Of a DNA stretch of 64,000 bases, positions 9,516-17,796 are shown piece by piece. A model generated the notes under the pieces. The model was not told where the DNA came from, made no database searches, and saw only the letters and a list, made by a program, of their open reading frames with translations. Positions within the stretch are counted from its first letter, which is position 1. Every line of letters starts with the position of its first letter. Position numbers and translations under genes: made by a program. This DNA comes from Tardiphaga sp. (GTDB lineage Bacteria > Pseudomonadota > Alphaproteobacteria > Rhizobiales > Xanthobacteraceae), in assembly GCA_030147505.1 (NCBI GenBank), contig JASBVG010000037.1, positions 62,001 through 126,000 of the forward strand, in the 5' to 3' direction.

Positions 9516-9989
9516 ATGTCCAAGTCTACCCGCGCCACTCAGACCCTGACGAAACTGGGTACCACCTTCACGCTGCACACCTATGACTACGATCCCGACG
9601 CCGAAAGCATCGGGCTGCAGGCGGCGGAAGCGCTCGGCATCGCACCGCAGCGCATGCTGAAGACGCTGATGGCGGAGGTGGACGGCAAGCCGGTCTGCGT
9701 GGTGGTGCCGTCCGACAAGGAAATGAGCATGAAGAAGCTCGCAGCCGCCTTTCGTGGCAAATCGGCCAGAATGATGCGGCCGGCAGATGCCGAACGCATC
9801 ACAGGGTACCATGTGGGCGGCATCAGCCCGTTCGGGCAAAAGAAACGCGTGCCGACCGCGATCGAGCAGGCGGCACTCGCTGAGACCACGGTCTATCTGA
9901 ATGGCGGCCAGCGCGGCTTGCAGATCGAGATCGCGCCGGAAGCAGCCCGCGCCGCGCTAGATGCCACCACCGCCGAATTGATGGACTGA
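9516..9989 (+). CDS. ybaK: Cys-tRNA(Pro)/Cys-tRNA(Cys) deacylase, YbaK/EbsC type
   Basis: A 157-aa YbaK-domain protein. The conserved features are RMLKTLMAEV with the catalytic Lys near residue 49, CVVVPSDKEMSMKKLA, GYHVGGISPFGQKKRVPT and NGGQRGLQIEI. YbaK hydrolyses Cys mischarged on tRNA(Pro) in trans after prolyl-tRNA synthetase error. It starts 18 bp after the AhpD-like gene in the same direction, so co-transcription is likely though a functional link is not obvious. Confidence 0.92.
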   Translation: MSKSTRATQTLTKLGTTFTLHTYDYDPDAESIGLQAAEALGIAPQRMLKTLMAEVDGKPVCVVVPSDKEMSMKKLAAAFRGKSARMMRPADAERITGYHVGGISPFGQKKRVPTAIEQAALAETTVYLNGGQRGLQIEIAPEAARAALDATTAELMD

Positions 9990-10092
9990 CCCGCATCACA
10001 CTCCTGGCATCGCGGCAATGAACCGCTGCCGGGACTGGGAACACGGATATAGACTTTGCATTGTCCTTTCGAACCTTAAAGGGAGCATCGAC

Positions 10093-10407
10093 ATGCGCTC
10101 GACCCTGGCAGCTACTGCACTTCTCGTCGCCGCAGGCGGCCTCTGCAGCATCAGCGCGACACCGGCCGAAGCACGCGAATATCCGTGGTGCTCGCGCACC
10201 TCGGCTTCCGGCTTCACCCCCAGCTGTACATTCACGTCCTACGCGCAATGCATGGCGACGGTCAGCGGCCAGCGCGGCGATTGCATGCAAAATCCGGTGC
10301 TGGCTTTCGGCGAACAGCGCCAACCGCGCCGCAAGGGGCGGCAGTATCGCGAGCAGCCAAACGACTGGAACAACAACTGGAATAACGGCTGGAACCAGCG
10401 CTGGTGA
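10093..10407 (+). CDS. DUF3551-type small secreted protein
   Basis: A 104-aa protein with a signal peptide (MRSTLAATALLVAAGGLCSI then ATPAEA, cleavage before REYPWC). The mature part has the Cys pattern of rhizobial DUF3551 proteins: EYPWCSR, SCTFTSYAQCMATVSGQRGD and CMQNP. The tail is Asn/Trp-rich (NDWNNNWNNGWNQRW). Function is unknown; these are usually one of many paralogues in Bradyrhizobium-type genomes. Start 10093 is set by the signal peptide and an AAAGGGAGC site 6 bp upstream. Confidence 0.85.
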   Translation: MRSTLAATALLVAAGGLCSISATPAEAREYPWCSRTSASGFTPSCTFTSYAQCMATVSGQRGDCMQNPVLAFGEQRQPRRKGRQYREQPNDWNNNWNNGWNQRW

Positions 10408-10417
10408 GCAGTACGGT

Positions 10418-10612
10418 CTACGGCTTGCGCCAGCAGGCCCACGCGGCGACGGCGATCGGCAGGCCGACGCCAAACCAAGAGAAATAGCGGCCGAGATCGC
10501 CAGCAAGCAGTGCCGACAGAAGACCAGCGAGTGACAGCGCGCCGATCACGATCGGCGCGCCAAAGACTTTAAGCCATTGTGAACGTGGCGAGGAGACCGG
10601 GCCGCTCATCAC
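10418..10612 (-). CDS. Small two-helix membrane protein, last gene of the iron-uptake unit
   Basis: A 64-aa protein with two hydrophobic segments (FGAPIVIGALSLAGLLSALL; SWFGVGLPIAVAAWACW). Its start overlaps the stop of the PepSY gene by 4 bp (10609-10612, ATGA), strong evidence for a real, translationally coupled gene. Small membrane proteins often accompany PepSY-TM reductase genes. Its role is unknown. Confidence 0.75.
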   Translation of the reverse strand: MMSGPVSSPRSQWLKVFGAPIVIGALSLAGLLSALLAGDLGRYFSWFGVGLPIAVAAWACWRKP

Positions 10613-11751
10613 AACGCCTGCACGACGGTTGATGTATCCCCGCCAGCCCGCGCCGGTCGGCGCTGCTTGCGGCGGCGCGCGACGTAGAGATAGAGGCCGC
10701 TGCCAAGCACGATGATGGTGAACACCGTCAGCAGCGCCCAGATGATCTTGAGCGGCATCCCGCCATAGTCGCCGAAATGCAGCGGCTGAGAAACCAGCAC
10801 CGCCTTCAGATAGACTGGCAGATCGCTGGTGCTGGAGACTGCGCCGGTTTCGCCGTCGAGCAGCACCGGCTTCACCAGACGCGACGTCAAAGGCGTATCG
10901 CCGCGCAGGAAGACCGCGAAGTGATGCGTCGATGTAAACGGTGTCCCCGGGAATGCGATGAAGGCCGGCTCCATGCCCGGCGTGGCCTTCATGGCATTGC
11001 CGAGCACGGTGTCGAGCGACGCCAGCTTCGCCGGCGTCGGCTGGCCGGCATAGGGCGCGGCGATGGCGGCGAGTTCATTGCGCTGCCAGACTCCGAGCAG
11101 GATTTCAGCATAGGCATTGAGGACGCCGGTGCCGCCGACGACCAGCGCCCAGACGACGGTGACGACGCCGAGCAGATTGTGCCAGTCGAGCCACCAGATC
11201 CGGCGTGACTTCTGCTTGCGGATCGCCGCAAAATCCAGCCGACGGGTGAACGGCCAGTACAGAACCACACCGGAAATGATGGCCACCATGAACACAAAGC
11301 CCATCACACCCATGAACCACTTGCCGGGAAGACCGAGATACATGTCGGTATGCAGCCGCAACATCACCAGCATCGGCCCGGTGCCGAGCAGGCCCACAGG
11401 CCTTGCCGTATAGGCATCGAAGGCTTTCACGACCGTGGTTTGCGGATCCGACGTCACGGTCCTGTTGGTGAAGGTCGAAACCATACCCGGCTCGTCCTTG
11501 TCCCATCCCATATAGAGCATCACGTTGCCGGGATGGTCGGCCAGCGCGGCGGCGCCAATGGCGTCGAGGCTGAGCCTGGACGCACCGGTCGCATGCACGT
11601 CCAGCTTCGGCGAATAGCCGAGCGCATCGTCGATCTCATGATGGAAGATCAGCGGCAGTCCCGTGAGGCAGAGCAACAGCAGGAAGACCGTCGAGATCAG
11701 ACTGGTCCAGGTATGGATCACCGACCAGATGCGGGCGGTTCGTGCCTTCAA
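10609..11751 (-). CDS. PepSY-associated transmembrane protein (PiuB/FoxB-like), iron uptake
   Basis: A 380-aa protein with the PepSY-TM layout: TM1 at about 12-33 (ISTVFLLLLCLTGLPLIFHH) with a conserved HxxxG-type context, a periplasmic PepSY-like section, TM helices near 145-165 (GVMGFVFMVAIISGVVLYWP) and 195-215, and a last TM at 340-362 (ALLTVFTIIVLGSGLYLYV). Such proteins are proposed to be inner-membrane reductases that release iron from siderophores. It lies about 100 bp downstream of a TonB siderophore receptor gene on the same strand. The start is TTG, with GGAG 8 bp upstream. Confidence 0.88.
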   Translation of the reverse strand: MKARTARIWSVIHTWTSLISTVFLLLLCLTGLPLIFHHEIDDALGYSPKLDVHATGASRLSLDAIGAAALADHPGNVMLYMGWDKDEPGMVSTFTNRTVTSDPQTTVVKAFDAYTARPVGLLGTGPMLVMLRLHTDMYLGLPGKWFMGVMGFVFMVAIISGVVLYWPFTRRLDFAAIRKQKSRRIWWLDWHNLLGVVTVVWALVVGGTGVLNAYAEILLGVWQRNELAAIAAPYAGQPTPAKLASLDTVLGNAMKATPGMEPAFIAFPGTPFTSTHHFAVFLRGDTPLTSRLVKPVLLDGETGAVSSTSDLPVYLKAVLVSQPLHFGDYGGMPLKIIWALLTVFTIIVLGSGLYLYVARRRKQRRPARAGGDTSTVVQAL

Positions 11752-11849
11752 CGGATCGCTCCTTCATTTGACGCACAAGTGCAAATGTCGCCTCCGGCAA
11801 CCGGAAACGACATGAGCCCCATCGGTCCGCAACACGGCGGCGGCTCAGA

Positions 11850-14132
11850 CTACCACTTGTAGCCGATGCTGCCGGTCACCCGGCGACGATCGCCGTAGAA
11901 GCAGGCATTGGCGCTGGAACAGCTGGCAACATAGGTCTCGTCGGTGATGTTGTTGGCATTCACAGCAAAGCGCCAGTTCTGCCAGTCGTAATGGATCGAT
12001 GCGTCGGCGAGGACCCGCGAAGGCACGATCAGCGTGTTAGCCTGATCGGCGAACGACGCGCCGACATAGCGCAGACCGCCACCAAAGCCGAAGCCACGCA
12101 GGATGCCATCCTGGAACGTGTAGTCCGCCCAGCCCGACGCCATTTGGCGCGGCGTATTGGTCGGTACCAGACCGATCAGAGCCGGATTCGGATCATAGCT
12201 GGTGAACAGGTTGTAGTGCGTGAACGAGCCAACGACCTTGAAGCCCGGTGCAAGATTGGCGACGGCCTCCAGCTCGATGCCGCGCGAGGTTACTGCGCCG
12301 ACTTGCGTCTGCAGGTTTGGCGGAACGCTGTTCGGATTCGCGGTCAGCACATTCTGGCGCTTCAGGTCGAACAGGGCGACACCAAAGTGACCGTCAAATC
12401 CGACCGGCTGAAACTTGACGCCGATTTCGGTCTGTTCTCCGGTCTCGGGCAGCAACAGGCCACCAGTCGAACTATTGGTGCCGATGACGGGATTATAGCT
12501 CGTGGCATAGGAGACGTAAGGCGCCAGACCGTTGTCGAAATTGTAGATCAGGCCGGCGCGTCCGCTGAACTTGCTGTCGCTACGGCCGAGCGCCGCTGTA
12601 TTGGCGAGGCGGCTGACATCCGTGGTATCAACCCAGTCGTTACGGCCCGAAAGCACCAGCGTGAACCGGTCGAGCTTGATCTGGTCCTGCAGATAAACAC
12701 CGAGCTGCTGCTGATTCAGCTGCGTATCACGGAACGGCGTAGCGGTGAGCGGCGCCGCACCCGTATAGACCGGATTGATCACATTGATCGGCGCAATGCC
12801 CGAGGTGAAGCTGAACGCCTGGGTATCGCTGATCGAATAGTACTTCAGATCGAGACCGAACAGCGCAGTATGGCTGAGAATACCGGTATTGAAGCGGTAT
12901 TCGACCTGGCTATCCATCTGCGCCTGGTTGGCAATGCCGCGCGTCGTGAACGGATAGCGGAAGAAATCGCCGGTGGTCTGATTGGCATAACCGTTGCCGG
13001 TGATGCCGGCATAATTGACGTCCACGTGGGCAAAACGGGCATTCTGCCGGAACGTGACATTCTCCGACAAATTACGTTCGAACTGGTAGCCGAGCATTTC
13101 CTGCTCGCGCTTGAAGAAATCAAAATTCGGCTCACCGCCGAAGAAGCTGGTCGGAATGCGGCCGAACGGACCATTGGTGACCGTGCCGACATAAGGCAGG
13201 AATTGCGCGGCGCGCGTCTCGTTATATGAGGCCGAAGCAAGGATCGTCAACGTGGTATCGACATCCGGCTTCCAGGTCACCGACGGTGCGATAAAGTAGT
13301 TGTTGTTCGGCGTGTAGTCGGTCTGCGTCTTGCCGTTCTGCACCTGCCCGACGAAGCGCGTATAGAGTTCGCCGTTACCCGGCGCCAGCTTGATCGGCGT
13401 GTTGATGTCGAAACCGAAATAGGCATTTCCGTAGTTGTCTACGCCCGTCTCGATGTAACGGATCGGCTCCGCACGCGGCATTTTGCTGACGACGTTGACG
13501 ATACCGCTGGGGCTGGAGCCGCCATACAGGATCGCCGACGGACCGCGCAGCACTTCGATGCGCTCCATGTTGAACGGCTGCAGCTTCCAGCTCGCATAGG
13601 ACGTGTAGAACAGCTGCATGCCGTCGAGGAACATGCTGTTGTCGTCAGATTTGAAACCGCGAATGAGGAACCAGTCGTTGCGGTTGTCGGCACCGAAAGT
13701 CGCGCCGTAGACACCCGGCGCATAACGCAACGCATCGTCGAACTTGCGCGGCGCCTGATCGCGGATCTGTTCTGCACCAATCACGGTAATGGCCTGCGGC
13801 GTCTCATTGATCGGCGTGTTCGTCTTCGTGCCGGTGGACGAGCGATTGGCGACATAGCCCTGGATCGGACCGCGCGGACTTTCCACGAACACATTGCTGC
13901 GCGGCGGCTGCGCCACCGGACGCGGTGCGACCGCAGTGCGGGCGGCACGCGGCGCACGCTGAGCTGTCGCTGCGCGGCGACGCTGGGCTGGCTGGTTCAC
14001 CACCACCGGCGGCAGGTTTTGCGCCCCGCTCTGGGCGGTGCTCGACTGCGCCATGGCGGTGTCGACGGACAGGATGCTGAGCACACCGGCGGACGACAAC
14101 AATGCGAGCCGGGACAAACGAACAATGTTCAA
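11850..14132 (-). CDS. TonB-dependent siderophore receptor (FhuA/FhuE-like)
   Basis: A 760-aa outer-membrane receptor. A signal peptide (MNIVRLSRLALLSSAGVLSI ... AMAQS) is followed by a Pro/Arg/Ala-rich stretch (residues 35-85). The plug domain comes next: NETPQAITVIGAEQIRDQ, YAPGVYG, WFLIRGF and the motif IEVLRGPSAILYGGSSPSG. A 22-strand barrel with many aromatic strand ends follows, and the protein ends in YKW as expected for barrel assembly. It imports a ferric siderophore, probably hydroxamate type, using TonB energy; the ligand is a guess. The start is TTG, preceded by GGGGGA at 5-6 bp. Downstream lie the PepSY gene and its small partner. Confidence 0.93.
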   Translation of the reverse strand: MNIVRLSRLALLSSAGVLSILSVDTAMAQSSTAQSGAQNLPPVVVNQPAQRRRAATAQRAPRAARTAVAPRPVAQPPRSNVFVESPRGPIQGYVANRSSTGTKTNTPINETPQAITVIGAEQIRDQAPRKFDDALRYAPGVYGATFGADNRNDWFLIRGFKSDDNSMFLDGMQLFYTSYASWKLQPFNMERIEVLRGPSAILYGGSSPSGIVNVVSKMPRAEPIRYIETGVDNYGNAYFGFDINTPIKLAPGNGELYTRFVGQVQNGKTQTDYTPNNNYFIAPSVTWKPDVDTTLTILASASYNETRAAQFLPYVGTVTNGPFGRIPTSFFGGEPNFDFFKREQEMLGYQFERNLSENVTFRQNARFAHVDVNYAGITGNGYANQTTGDFFRYPFTTRGIANQAQMDSQVEYRFNTGILSHTALFGLDLKYYSISDTQAFSFTSGIAPINVINPVYTGAAPLTATPFRDTQLNQQQLGVYLQDQIKLDRFTLVLSGRNDWVDTTDVSRLANTAALGRSDSKFSGRAGLIYNFDNGLAPYVSYATSYNPVIGTNSSTGGLLLPETGEQTEIGVKFQPVGFDGHFGVALFDLKRQNVLTANPNSVPPNLQTQVGAVTSRGIELEAVANLAPGFKVVGSFTHYNLFTSYDPNPALIGLVPTNTPRQMASGWADYTFQDGILRGFGFGGGLRYVGASFADQANTLIVPSRVLADASIHYDWQNWRFAVNANNITDETYVASCSSANACFYGDRRRVTGSIGYKW

Positions 14133-14221
14133 GGTAATCCCCCGTGATCCGTATCAACCGCAGCGGTCGTGGATCTGCTGAATTTCAAGCACTGGGTTAG
14201 GCGGCCATGCGTGCACAGGCC

Positions 14222-14238
14222 AATAGAACCGTTCCAAA
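14222..14238 (-). promoter_or_regulatory. Weak ICE-like palindrome upstream of the siderophore receptor
   Basis: On the minus strand the sequence is TTTGGAA-CGG-TTCTATT, resembling the Irr-binding ICE motif (TTTAGAA spacer TTCTAAA) with three mismatches and a spacer one base longer than usual. It lies about 90 bp upstream of the receptor start. It is the only iron-type operator candidate seen and is recorded with low confidence. Confidence 0.25.
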
Positions 14239-14378
14239 ATTGTCACAATGGGCAGGGCTGTGACCCAAGCGCCGCACTTTGTGACCGGATGTGTCGTCAG
14301 ATCGAAGTGCAATCGTGGGCCTGACGCATAGACGCTGCGCGTCAACGCCAGTTGTGTCGCCCTCCGGACTTCTCACCT

Positions 14379-15314
14379 ATGGCGTTACAGACTTTACCGG
14401 GGCCGATGTCCTCCACGCCACCACGATCAATGCTCGGCTGGTTCACGAACCAGCCTTATCTCCTGCTCAGCCTGACCTCGCTGTTCTGGGCCGGCAATAT
14501 CGTGCTCGGCCGCTACGTGGCTGGCCATGTCCCGCCGGTGACGCTCTCCTGCGTCCGCTGGATCGGAGCCTTTCTGCTGCTGCTTCCTTTTGCGTGGAAG
14601 CCGCTACGGCAGGATTGGCCTGTAATCCGTCAGCATGTGCCGCTGATGTTGATGTTGGCCTTGACCGGCTTCGCCGCCAATACGGTCCTCGCTTATTGGG
14701 GCCTGCAATACACCCAGGCGCTCAATGCGCTGCTGATCCAGTCATCAGGCCCACTCTGCGTGGCGCTGTGGACGCTGATCCTGTTCGGGGTGCGGCTGAC
14801 GATGGCACAGTTGCTTGGCATCGTGGTTTCGCTGATCGGCGTCCTCATCATCATTCTACGCGGTGACCTGACGGCCCTTGCCAGCATCGAGATCAACAAG
14901 GGCGACGCCATGCTCGCCGGAGCACTATTGGTGTTCGGCATCTATTCGGCTTTGATGATGAAGCGGCCGGCCACGCATCCGATGTCCCTGATTGCCGTGA
15001 CGACGGCGCTCGGCGCACTGATGACCGTGCCCGTCAGCGTTTGGGAACTCAATTCCGGCTCGCCGCTGTTTTTCGACCTCGTGACGCTGGTCGCGCTGGC
15101 TTATGCGGCAATCTTCCCGTCAACCCTTGCTTATCTGTGCTTCAATCGTGGCATCGCACTGATCGGCCCGAATCGCGCTGCGCCTTTCCTGCATCTGATG
15201 CCGATGTTTGGCTCGGTAATGGCGATCGCCTTTCTCGGCGAACAGCCGCAGTTGTTTCACCTTACCGGCTATGTCCTGGTGATATCGGGCGTCATTGTCG
15301 CGTCCCGCGGTTGA
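14379..15314 (+). CDS. EamA-family (DMT) membrane transporter
   Basis: A 311-aa protein with ten hydrophobic helices in two EamA repeats: LLSLTSLFWAGNIVLGRYV at the start, ALTGFAANTVLAYWGLQYT mid first half, and in the second half FPSTLAYLCFNRGIALIGPN and the closing LTGYVLVISGVIVASRG. It is probably a metabolite exporter of the RhaT/YdcZ superfamily; the substrate is unknown. Three starts are possible (ATG 14379, ATG 14406 with GGGG upstream, ATG 14430). It is divergent from the receptor gene. Confidence 0.87.
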   Translation: MALQTLPGPMSSTPPRSMLGWFTNQPYLLLSLTSLFWAGNIVLGRYVAGHVPPVTLSCVRWIGAFLLLLPFAWKPLRQDWPVIRQHVPLMLMLALTGFAANTVLAYWGLQYTQALNALLIQSSGPLCVALWTLILFGVRLTMAQLLGIVVSLIGVLIIILRGDLTALASIEINKGDAMLAGALLVFGIYSALMMKRPATHPMSLIAVTTALGALMTVPVSVWELNSGSPLFFDLVTLVALAYAAIFPSTLAYLCFNRGIALIGPNRAAPFLHLMPMFGSVMAIAFLGEQPQLFHLTGYVLVISGVIVASRG

Positions 15315-15463
15315 GACATCCCCCGTGTGAAGCGTGACGCCCGCTAAAAACGCGCATTCCTCACCATTACAATCGCTGCTTTCTACTTCCTCACCTCCGC
15401 AAGCTCGGATAGGTTGCCTGCAACAATGATGGCCGACAAGGCCGATGTGAGGAGAGGAAACAT

Positions 15464-16453
15464 ATGATCGGACTTCGCGTGTTTCGTGGCGCAGCGATTG
15501 CCGCAACGCTGATTGGCGCAACGTCGATGTCCCCGACCGGTGCAATGGCGCAGAGCGCAGGCTACCCGAACCGGCCGGTTACATTGGTCTTGCCCTTCGC
15601 CGCCGGCAGCGGCACCGACACCACGACACGCCTGATCGCCAAGGAGCTTGGCACAGCGCTGAATGTGACGACCGTGATCGACAACAAGGCTGGAGCCAAT
15701 GGCTCGATCGCCGCCAGCTTTGTCGCGCGTGCGCCGGCCGATGGCTACACGCTGTTCGTGACCACGAACACGACGCATTCGGCCAATCCGTATCTGCTCA
15801 AGACCATGAACTACGACCCCATCAGGGATTTCACGCCGATCGCGCGCACCGGCGACCTGCCCTTCATGCTGGTGATCAATCCGGAAATTCCGGCCAATTC
15901 GGTGAAGGAGCTGATCGCCCTCGTGAAAAAGAATCCAGGGAAATACACCTATGCGAGCGGCAGTTCGTCCGCGATCGTCTCGGGGGCAACTTTCGCGCGG
16001 CTCGCCGGCCTCGACATGCTTCACGTGCCCTACAAGAGCTCGCCCCCGGCCATGACGGATGTCATTGCCGGCCGGGTCAGCATGATGTTTACGGACGTGC
16101 CGACCGGCCTGCCGCACGTGAATGCCAAATCGCTGAAAGCGCTGGCGGTGACAACCAAGTATCGCTCCAAGATCATGCCGGACCTGCCGACCATGGACGA
16201 GGCCGGCGTCAAGGGCTTCGACGTCACGTCATGGCAGGGTTATCTCGGCCCGGCCAATTTGCCGAAGGACATCGTCGTCAAACTCAATGCCGAAATCCGC
16301 AAGATCGTCGAGCGTCCCGATATTCAGAAGGAACTCGCTGGACGCGGCATGGAAGCCTTCTCCGGTACGCCGGAGGAATTCGATGCGTTCCTGAAAGAAC
16401 AACTCGTCGTGTGGAAGAACCTCGTCGAGGGCGCGGGAATCGAAAAACAGTAA
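15464..16453 (+). CDS. TctC/Bug-family periplasmic solute-binding protein
   Basis: A 329-aa protein with signal peptide (cleaved after MSPTGAMAQS) and the Bug fold signatures YPNRPVTLVLPFAAGSGTD, KPGANGSIAASFVARA-like DNKAGANGSIAASFV, YTYASGSSSAIV, HVPYKSSPPAMTDVIAGRVS and LPTMDEAGVKGFDV. These proteins bind carboxylates for tripartite tricarboxylate transporters. No tctA or tctB gene lies nearby, so this is an orphan binding protein, as is common in this group. The RBS is GAGGAGAGG about 8 bp before the ATG. Confidence 0.9.
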   Translation: MIGLRVFRGAAIAATLIGATSMSPTGAMAQSAGYPNRPVTLVLPFAAGSGTDTTTRLIAKELGTALNVTTVIDNKAGANGSIAASFVARAPADGYTLFVTTNTTHSANPYLLKTMNYDPIRDFTPIARTGDLPFMLVINPEIPANSVKELIALVKKNPGKYTYASGSSSAIVSGATFARLAGLDMLHVPYKSSPPAMTDVIAGRVSMMFTDVPTGLPHVNAKSLKALAVTTKYRSKIMPDLPTMDEAGVKGFDVTSWQGYLGPANLPKDIVVKLNAEIRKIVERPDIQKELAGRGMEAFSGTPEEFDAFLKEQLVVWKNLVEGAGIEKQ

Positions 16454-16483
16454 GCGAGGACGCGCGAAGGGCGCTCCGCTTAC
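16450..16483. terminator. Possible bidirectional hairpin between convergent genes
   Basis: GTAAGCG (16450-16456) pairs with CGCTTAC (16477-16483), with further partial pairing inside. It begins at the stop codon of the TctC-type gene and lies 13 bp from the end of the convergent amidase gene. No T-run follows, so it would be at most a weak terminator. Confidence 0.4.
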
Positions 16484-16496
16484 GCCCTATGCGGTC

Positions 16497-17552
16497 TCAT
16501 AGTCCCAGGAACTTGAACGGCGGCGCTTCCTTGAACTGCGCCGTCGCATCCCCCGCATAGGTGTGATCCTGTTCGCGGCCGAGATCGAGCTTTTTGACCC
16601 GCCCGGTCTCGGGTGAAAAATCGATCGCTTTCAGATCCACCCAGAACGTATTCGGCGTGAGCGCGGACTCGAAGAAGTACAGTTTGCGCGCATGATCGAT
16701 GACCGCACGCCAGCGCGTCGAGGAGATGTTGGGCTGATCGGGCGTTGTGATCCCGTAAGGAACCGAAGTGTTGCGGATAACGCTGAAGACGCTGGCTATG
16801 GCGCGATTCGGGTTCTCGTCCTTCGGGATTGCATTGACGTAGAATGATGCGCGCGCAAATCGGTCGGCCGCGCGGTTGGTGCCCGGCAGGAACGTCGTTC
16901 CGCCGATCTGGGTCCAATAGGTATTGAGCGCGAGCTGCTCGTCATAGATCGGGGAATTGGTCATCACCTGATACTGGCGCCCGTGATGGATGACCTGCTT
17001 GCCCTTGATGTATTCGACAATGGCGCTGTCACCCGATGCATCAGACATCGACAGATGCAAGGTCGCCAGCCGCTGCTCGCCCGGCACAGCATCCGTGACG
17101 ACGACGAACGGCTCTTTCTCGAGCGCCGCGACCGCCTCGGCAACGGTCGCAAAATTGTCGAGCACATATTGCGCCCAGGCCGCAATGGTCAGCCCGGGCT
17201 TGCTCTGATCGAATTTTGGATATTCGGACTCCACCAGCCACAACAGATTTGCGTTGAGCCCTGCCTCGTTAAGGCCATCGGTCGTCGAAATATCGTAGCC
17301 GGTCGCAACCACACTGCCATATTTTGCAGTCCACTGGACCGAATTCGGACCGGCCTGGCCAGATCGCGCGATGCCACGCGGAAGAATCCAGAGATTGGTC
17401 TGGACGTCGACCTTCCAGTCCATCGACCGGGCGGTGATCACCTGCCCGTTGGCACCGTGATAGACAAGGCGCGTGCAGGCATTGGCGGTGGTATGGGCGA
17501 GCAGCGCCAAGCAAAGCAGCGTCGCAAGACTTGTACGCAAACATGCGATCAT
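16497..17552 (-). CDS. Secreted Ntn-hydrolase: linear amide C-N hydrolase (choloylglycine / penicillin V acylase family)
   Basis: A 351-aa protein. The signal peptide ends TTANA so that cleavage exposes Cys26 (CTRLVYHG), the N-terminal nucleophile of the family. Supporting residues are the Arg/Asp in ARSMDW, the DGLNEAGLNANLLWL block and SVQWTAKYGSVVATGYD. It hydrolyses linear amide bonds; family members act on bile salts, penicillin V or acyl-homoserine lactones, and the Gram-negative periplasmic members often act on AHLs or penicillins. The substrate here is unknown. It is divergent from the phytase-like esterase gene, with a shared 244-bp promoter region. Confidence 0.9.
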   Translation of the reverse strand: MIACLRTSLATLLCLALLAHTTANACTRLVYHGANGQVITARSMDWKVDVQTNLWILPRGIARSGQAGPNSVQWTAKYGSVVATGYDISTTDGLNEAGLNANLLWLVESEYPKFDQSKPGLTIAAWAQYVLDNFATVAEAVAALEKEPFVVVTDAVPGEQRLATLHLSMSDASGDSAIVEYIKGKQVIHHGRQYQVMTNSPIYDEQLALNTYWTQIGGTTFLPGTNRAADRFARASFYVNAIPKDENPNRAIASVFSVIRNTSVPYGITTPDQPNISSTRWRAVIDHARKLYFFESALTPNTFWVDLKAIDFSPETGRVKKLDLGREQDHTYAGDATAQFKEAPPFKFLGL

Positions 17553-17796
17553 GGGCTATTGTCCTCCGCGCAACCGACGGTGCGGCGGCTTCGACACCGA
17601 TGCTGACACGACTTCCGGGCGCGATCCAGCCGGTGACACGGACCACGCGCGCCCTTACCAACCCGCAGGCATGGCGACGGCATGTCGCAGGGATTTCCCC
17701 CGCTGTCATCCGGTCTTCATGGAACTGTCAGCCCAGCGTAACCACCCCTCTTCAGAACACCGCGCGTGGTCCCCACCCCTCTCAGGAGACAAACCC

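Noticed and set aside
11991-13229. Antisense ORF of 412 codons over the TonB receptor
   Set aside because: Shadow frame over a receptor with clear plug and barrel motifs.
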